From Gammaproteobacteria bacterium (GTDB lineage Bacteria > Pseudomonadota > Gammaproteobacteria > Steroidobacterales > Woeseiaceae): a stretch of DNA of 7,916 nucleotides. The stretch's first letter is position 1; the number at the start of each line of letters is the position of its first letter. The notes under the pieces are model-generated. The model did no database searches, was not told the DNA's origin, and saw only the letters and a list, made by a program, of their open reading frames with translations. The translations under genes were made by a program, and so were the position numbers. Of this stretch, positions 5,001-7,916 are shown piece by piece. The DNA is taken from the NCBI GenBank assembly GCA_003645495.1, contig QNFK01000068.1, positions 1 through 7,916 on the forward strand, in the 5' to 3' direction.

Positions 5001-6329
5001 TCAATTTACCTCGATTTTGTTGCCGGCAATATAGACACTACGCAAAGAACGTGTCGCACTAATGTCCGCAAGCGGGTCTTCTGTCAGCACGACAAAATCC
5101 GCCCACTTACCCGCCTGCAAGGAACCAATATCGAAATAATTCTGGCAATCCGCAGCAACGGACGTGGCGCTGAGTAAAATCTCCCTCGGCGTCATGCCCG
5201 CTTCTGCCATTAACCTGAATTCTTCATGTTCGAAATAACCCGGGAAGCGACCACCTGGCCCGGAATCGGTACCGAATGCTATAGGCACGCCGGAACCAAC
5301 CAGTATGCGCAGATTATCTTGTGCCTGTACCAGCGCCTGGCGATAAACAGCGGACGATGGGCTCGCCGCCATCCGCGCCATGAAATCAGCGTCGCTCACG
5401 CGTGCCATTTCTTTTTTGTTCGCGTTAGCCAGAAAGAACGGATCATCGAAAAAATTCGGTCGACTGGAATAAGTGAACGCGGATACTTCCCGCATCAGTG
5501 TGGGGACATAACAAACGCCGGAGTTCAGTAATGTCTGCACGAATTCATCGCTGACTTCGCGATCGCGTACCGAATGCGCGATCAATCCGACGCCCATCTG
5601 CAGGGCACGTGCTGCATCGTCCATGTAATAGATATGTGCGGCGACCGGAATTTCGGATGACTTGCCGGTGTCGATTGCTAATTGCACGGCATCCCAGGTC
5701 ATTTTCTCCGCCGTTCCAAGCCGGTCGTCAATCTGGATCTTGAGCCAGTCCACCTCCTGCAACGCGTTGGCTTCCATGATGTCCAAAGTGTTCTCGACAT
5801 TCCTGTCATTGACCGCGACACCGGCGACATACAGGCGCGCATGGTTAAGTGTCGCACTGTCGTTTTCGTCGCGAATCGCAAATGCGTCAGCCGGTACGCC
5901 ACCAAGACTCGTAATTGTGGTCACTCCATATCGAGCGTAGAGCGACAAATCCTCTTTCGCTCTTGCTGCTGCTCCCGTCACGTCCTCGGCGGCCCAGCGC
6001 CCGGAGATATGACCATGCGAATTGATGAATCCGGGGACTATCCACGTTCCACCAAGGTCTACAATGTCCGCACCCGCTGGCACTTCATCGGTAGATACAC
6101 TCTCGATCCGGCCATCGCGAACAACCATATTGGCGCCGCGCAAGGTCGCCGAACCAGTGCCATCCCAGATATTTGCGCCGACATAGGCCACAGCGCCAAG
6201 GCCGGGCTGGCTGATTGCAGTTGGCTGAGTGTCCGCAATCGCATCTTCGCCTGTAGGTGGCTCGGGCGCGTCACTGCCACACGCGGCGAGCAAAAAGAGG
6301 GAAATGATGATGCTAAATGTTCGGATCAT
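5001..6329 (-). CDS. Amidohydrolase-family lipoprotein, imidazolonepropionase-like, 442 aa
   Basis: This is a predicted extracytoplasmic metal-dependent hydrolase of the amidohydrolase superfamily (COG1228-like). The N-terminus is a lipoprotein signal with lipobox LAAC (Cys17) and Gly at +2, so anchoring in the outer membrane is likely. A Pro/Asp-rich linker (18-45) precedes the small beta domain (46-98). The TIM barrel starts with VPGFINSHGHISG (His105, His107), then WLKIQID with the metal-bridging Lys197, AHIYY (His232), AHSVRD (His252) and GTDSGPG (Asp355). All five catalytic positions are intact. The C-terminus returns to the beta domain with GKWADFVVLTEDPLADI. Relatives in this group include Xaa-Arg or Xaa-Pro dipeptidases and cyclic-amide hydrolases; the substrate is unknown. 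The ATG has GGAG six bases upstream. It is second of two tandem paralogs, 52 bases after the first, and probably in the same operon. Confidence 0.92.
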   Translation of the reverse strand: MIRTFSIIISLFLLAACGSDAPEPPTGEDAIADTQPTAISQPGLGAVAYVGANIWDGTGSATLRGANMVVRDGRIESVSTDEVPAGADIVDLGGTWIVPGFINSHGHISGRWAAEDVTGAAARAKEDLSLYARYGVTTITSLGGVPADAFAIRDENDSATLNHARLYVAGVAVNDRNVENTLDIMEANALQEVDWLKIQIDDRLGTAEKMTWDAVQLAIDTGKSSEIPVAAHIYYMDDAARALQMGVGLIAHSVRDREVSDEFVQTLLNSGVCYVPTLMREVSAFTYSSRPNFFDDPFFLANANKKEMARVSDADFMARMAASPSSAVYRQALVQAQDNLRILVGSGVPIAFGTDSGPGGRFPGYFEHEEFRLMAEAGMTPREILLSATSVAADCQNYFDIGSLQAGKWADFVVLTEDPLADISATRSLRSVYIAGNKIEVN

Positions 6330-6381
6330 GTTGATCTCCGCGACTGGCTGGCGTTAGCTGGTGTAAATCATTGCGCAATTA

Positions 6382-7773
6382 CTATGGCTGGACAAGTCGA
6401 CCTTTGCTGATAACGGCGGATATTCGTTTGCTGTTGCTGATGTCGGCCAGGGGGTCCGCGTCGAGCAGCACCAGGTCCGCTTTCATACCGACATCAATTG
6501 TGCCCATTTCGTCCTGCAACGAAAAGTACCTGGCAGGTACTACGGTCGCCGCGCCTATCGCCTCCAGCGGAGAAAGCCCGGAGCGCACCAGCATTTCCAG
6601 TTCCGAATGCAGGCTGTAGCCCGGTACCGATAAGCCGATGGGCGTATCAGTACCTGCTGCAATCGGAACGCCCTGATTGTGCATTCGCTCTACGAGGAAA
6701 ACACTCCACTCTGCGAACTTCAGGTAGTCCCCATTTGTATCGCTGGCATCGTATGGTCGTTCGTCGCTCTCAGCACGCCAGGCCTCACGTGCATCTTCGG
6801 GGATTCTCGATAATGCATCTTCCCAATCGTCGCGCGTATAGGGAGGCACAAGGCTCAGGCCATTCAGGCGCAGCGTTGGAACCTGCGTGGTCGATTTCAG
6901 GGCGGCAATAGTGCGGTCGCAACGCGCTTCGTCATAATTACTGATCGCCGGTATGCGCTGCAGGCTGTGCAATGATGCGCGCAGCTCATATCCTGACAGA
7001 TCATCCGGATTCTTCAGTGCTTCAAGGCGGGTCTCGTGGAGTTCCGCTGCGTTGCTGGCACAGTCCAGCTCAATGTTGCGCAGGTGTTCGATGGAATCGA
7101 CACTGGGGCCGGCGGTACTGGCACGCAACGATAGCGGCACATGCGAGTCGATTGGCAGTTCATGTTCGTTCGCCGCCTCGACCATTGCGGCGAAAACGTC
7201 GGCCGTTACCAACTCGTAAATCTTGATAAAATCGACGCCCTGAGATTTGAGTTCGGCGATCATCGCTTTCGCATCATCCGGCGTTGCATTACGCGTACCT
7301 ATTTCCGGTCGTGACACGCCGTCATAAACGACGAAGTTGCCATCGAGTAACGGTCCGGAAAAAAATACGCGTGGAGCCAGCGCACCTTCAGCCCGCATTT
7401 TTTCTACGACAGGCAGAATCTTGTGCATGAGTCCGCCAGTATCCCGGACGCTGGTGATGCCGTAGGAGAGAAACAACTCCGGCATGTTCTCGGTGAAACG
7501 GTCGTCATAGGTCAGGTGAACATGGAAATCCCACAGCCCGGGAATCAGGAATTTGCCACTACCGTCAATTGTAGTGGCGGCCGCTACGGCTGTGTCACTT
7601 TCTGCAACGGAAATGATCTCATCACCATCGAAGATAACAGTCTGGTGTTCGCGGACGCCATTAACCGCATCTATCACCGTGACGTCGGTAATTGCGGTTC
7701 CGACCGGCGCCGGCTCACTGCAACCTGAAAGTAAGGCTACAGCCAGGAGTACCGCGGCAATAGTGTTCTTCAT
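6382..7773 (-). CDS. Amidohydrolase-family lipoprotein, imidazolonepropionase-like, 463 aa (paralog of the next gene)
   Basis: Numbering is from ATG7773. A lipoprotein signal with lipobox LSGC (Cys18) is followed by Ser at +2. The amidohydrolase motifs are LIPGLWDFHVHLTYDD (His84, His86), FIKIYEL (Lys184), DSHVP (His211), SIEHL (His230) and GTDTPIG (Asp376), so the metal site is complete. Compared with the downstream paralog it carries an extra, mostly helical stretch of about 100 residues between the His230 and Asp376 motifs, which could cap the active site and change the substrate range. The C-terminus KADLVLLDADPLADI is nearly the same as in the paralog. A TTG at 7794 would add seven residues (ICSRSR), but ATG7773 gives the better signal peptide and lies four bases after the stop of the upstream gene, typical of translational coupling. 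Its product may act on dipeptides or cyclic amides in the periplasm; this is a family-based guess. Confidence 0.92.
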   Translation of the reverse strand: MKNTIAAVLLAVALLSGCSEPAPVGTAITDVTVIDAVNGVREHQTVIFDGDEIISVAESDTAVAAATTIDGSGKFLIPGLWDFHVHLTYDDRFTENMPELFLSYGITSVRDTGGLMHKILPVVEKMRAEGALAPRVFFSGPLLDGNFVVYDGVSRPEIGTRNATPDDAKAMIAELKSQGVDFIKIYELVTADVFAAMVEAANEHELPIDSHVPLSLRASTAGPSVDSIEHLRNIELDCASNAAELHETRLEALKNPDDLSGYELRASLHSLQRIPAISNYDEARCDRTIAALKSTTQVPTLRLNGLSLVPPYTRDDWEDALSRIPEDAREAWRAESDERPYDASDTNGDYLKFAEWSVFLVERMHNQGVPIAAGTDTPIGLSVPGYSLHSELEMLVRSGLSPLEAIGAATVVPARYFSLQDEMGTIDVGMKADLVLLDADPLADISNSKRISAVISKGRLVQP

Positions 7774-7777
7774 CCGG

Positions 7778-7916
7778 CTACGGCTGCAGATCAATTCGAT
7801 ACCCGGTAACTACCCGCAGGAATTTCGAAATCTCGATCATGTCCTTGCCGACAAATTTTATCGTGTGCGAATTTACTTTCTCAACGTTCGACAGGTACGC
7901 CAGTAACTCTACGGGC
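7778..7916 (-). CDS. C-terminal end of an unrecognised protein, cut by the window edge
   Basis: The last 45 codons of an open frame enter from the right edge and end at TAG 7780-7778. The peptide includes ELLAYLSNVEKVNSHTIKF and ends KFLRVVTGYRIDLQP. The sequence is a balanced mix of helix and strand without low complexity, as expected for the end of a soluble domain. No stop occurs in this frame inside the window. The stop lies only four bases before ATG of the first amidohydrolase, the usual spacing of an operon with coupled translation. I do not recognise the family, and the N-terminal part is outside the window. A chance open frame of this length is possible, but the tight junction favours a gene. 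Confidence 0.55.
   Translation of the reverse strand, partial: PVELLAYLSNVEKVNSHTIKFVGKDMIEISKFLRVVTGYRIDLQP

Noticed and set aside
7774..7794. TTG7794 as start of the first amidohydrolase
   Set aside because: It adds ICSRSR ahead of a good lipoprotein signal, overlaps the end of the upstream frame and uses a rarer start codon than ATG7773.
1..7916. A defence island, biosynthetic cluster, prophage or CRISPR system
   Set aside because: No nuclease, toxin-antitoxin pair, integrase, synthase or regularly spaced repeats are seen; the genes are housekeeping, transport and exported hydrolases.

Overview
The window looks like chromosomal DNA of a Gram-negative bacterium, most likely a gammaproteobacterium. 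It holds a GlmU start, three putative lipoproteins with a cysteine lipobox, two further exported proteins, and frequent GTG/TTG starts. The genus is not determinable from the sequence; the gene mix would suit environmental marine or soil lineages, which is inference. I see no rRNA, tRNA, CRISPR array, integrase, transposase gene or phage gene.

Layout from left to right. The minus strand at the left edge carries the first 35 codons of glmU (peptidoglycan/LPS precursor synthesis), starting at TTG behind a strong Shine-Dalgarno (SD) sequence. Divergent from it is a plus-strand run. It begins with a 171-residue lipoprotein of unknown function. Next comes a previously easy-to-miss 43-codon ORF with a good SD, placed 5 bases ahead of a CDO-like cupin gene that starts at TTG. 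A 13-bp perfect inverted repeat (REP/RAYT-like palindrome or stem-loop) follows, then a membrane-anchored hypothetical protein (DUF6090-like N-terminus) and a ten-helix EamA/DMT transporter. A weak terminator and an exact TATAAT box precede an exported hypothetical protein with a TonB-receptor-like IEEIVVYGEK segment. The plus-strand run ends with an exported metallo-beta-lactamase-fold hydrolase.

The right third is on the minus strand and converges on the MBL gene with only 21 bases between stops. It is a compact unit reading leftward: the C-terminal end of an unrecognised protein (cut by the window edge), then two tandem paralogous amidohydrolase lipoproteins (imidazolonepropionase-like, COG1228-type). 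Both keep the HxH, Lys, His, His, Asp metal-site residues. With the exported MBL hydrolase, three predicted extracytoplasmic metal-dependent hydrolases lie side by side. A shared role in periplasmic breakdown of cyclic amides, lactones or dipeptides is possible but is inference; the two transcription directions argue against one operon.

Intergenic stretches are all under 300 bases. The largest are 107-285 (glmU leader and a possible five-codon minicistron), 802-896, 3328-3458 (terminator plus promoter) and 4005-4157 (no convincing element apart from the MBL gene's SD). I found no complete new multi-gene system. The most unusual items are the short ORF coupled to the cupin, the palindromic element, and the exported protein with the receptor-like tag.
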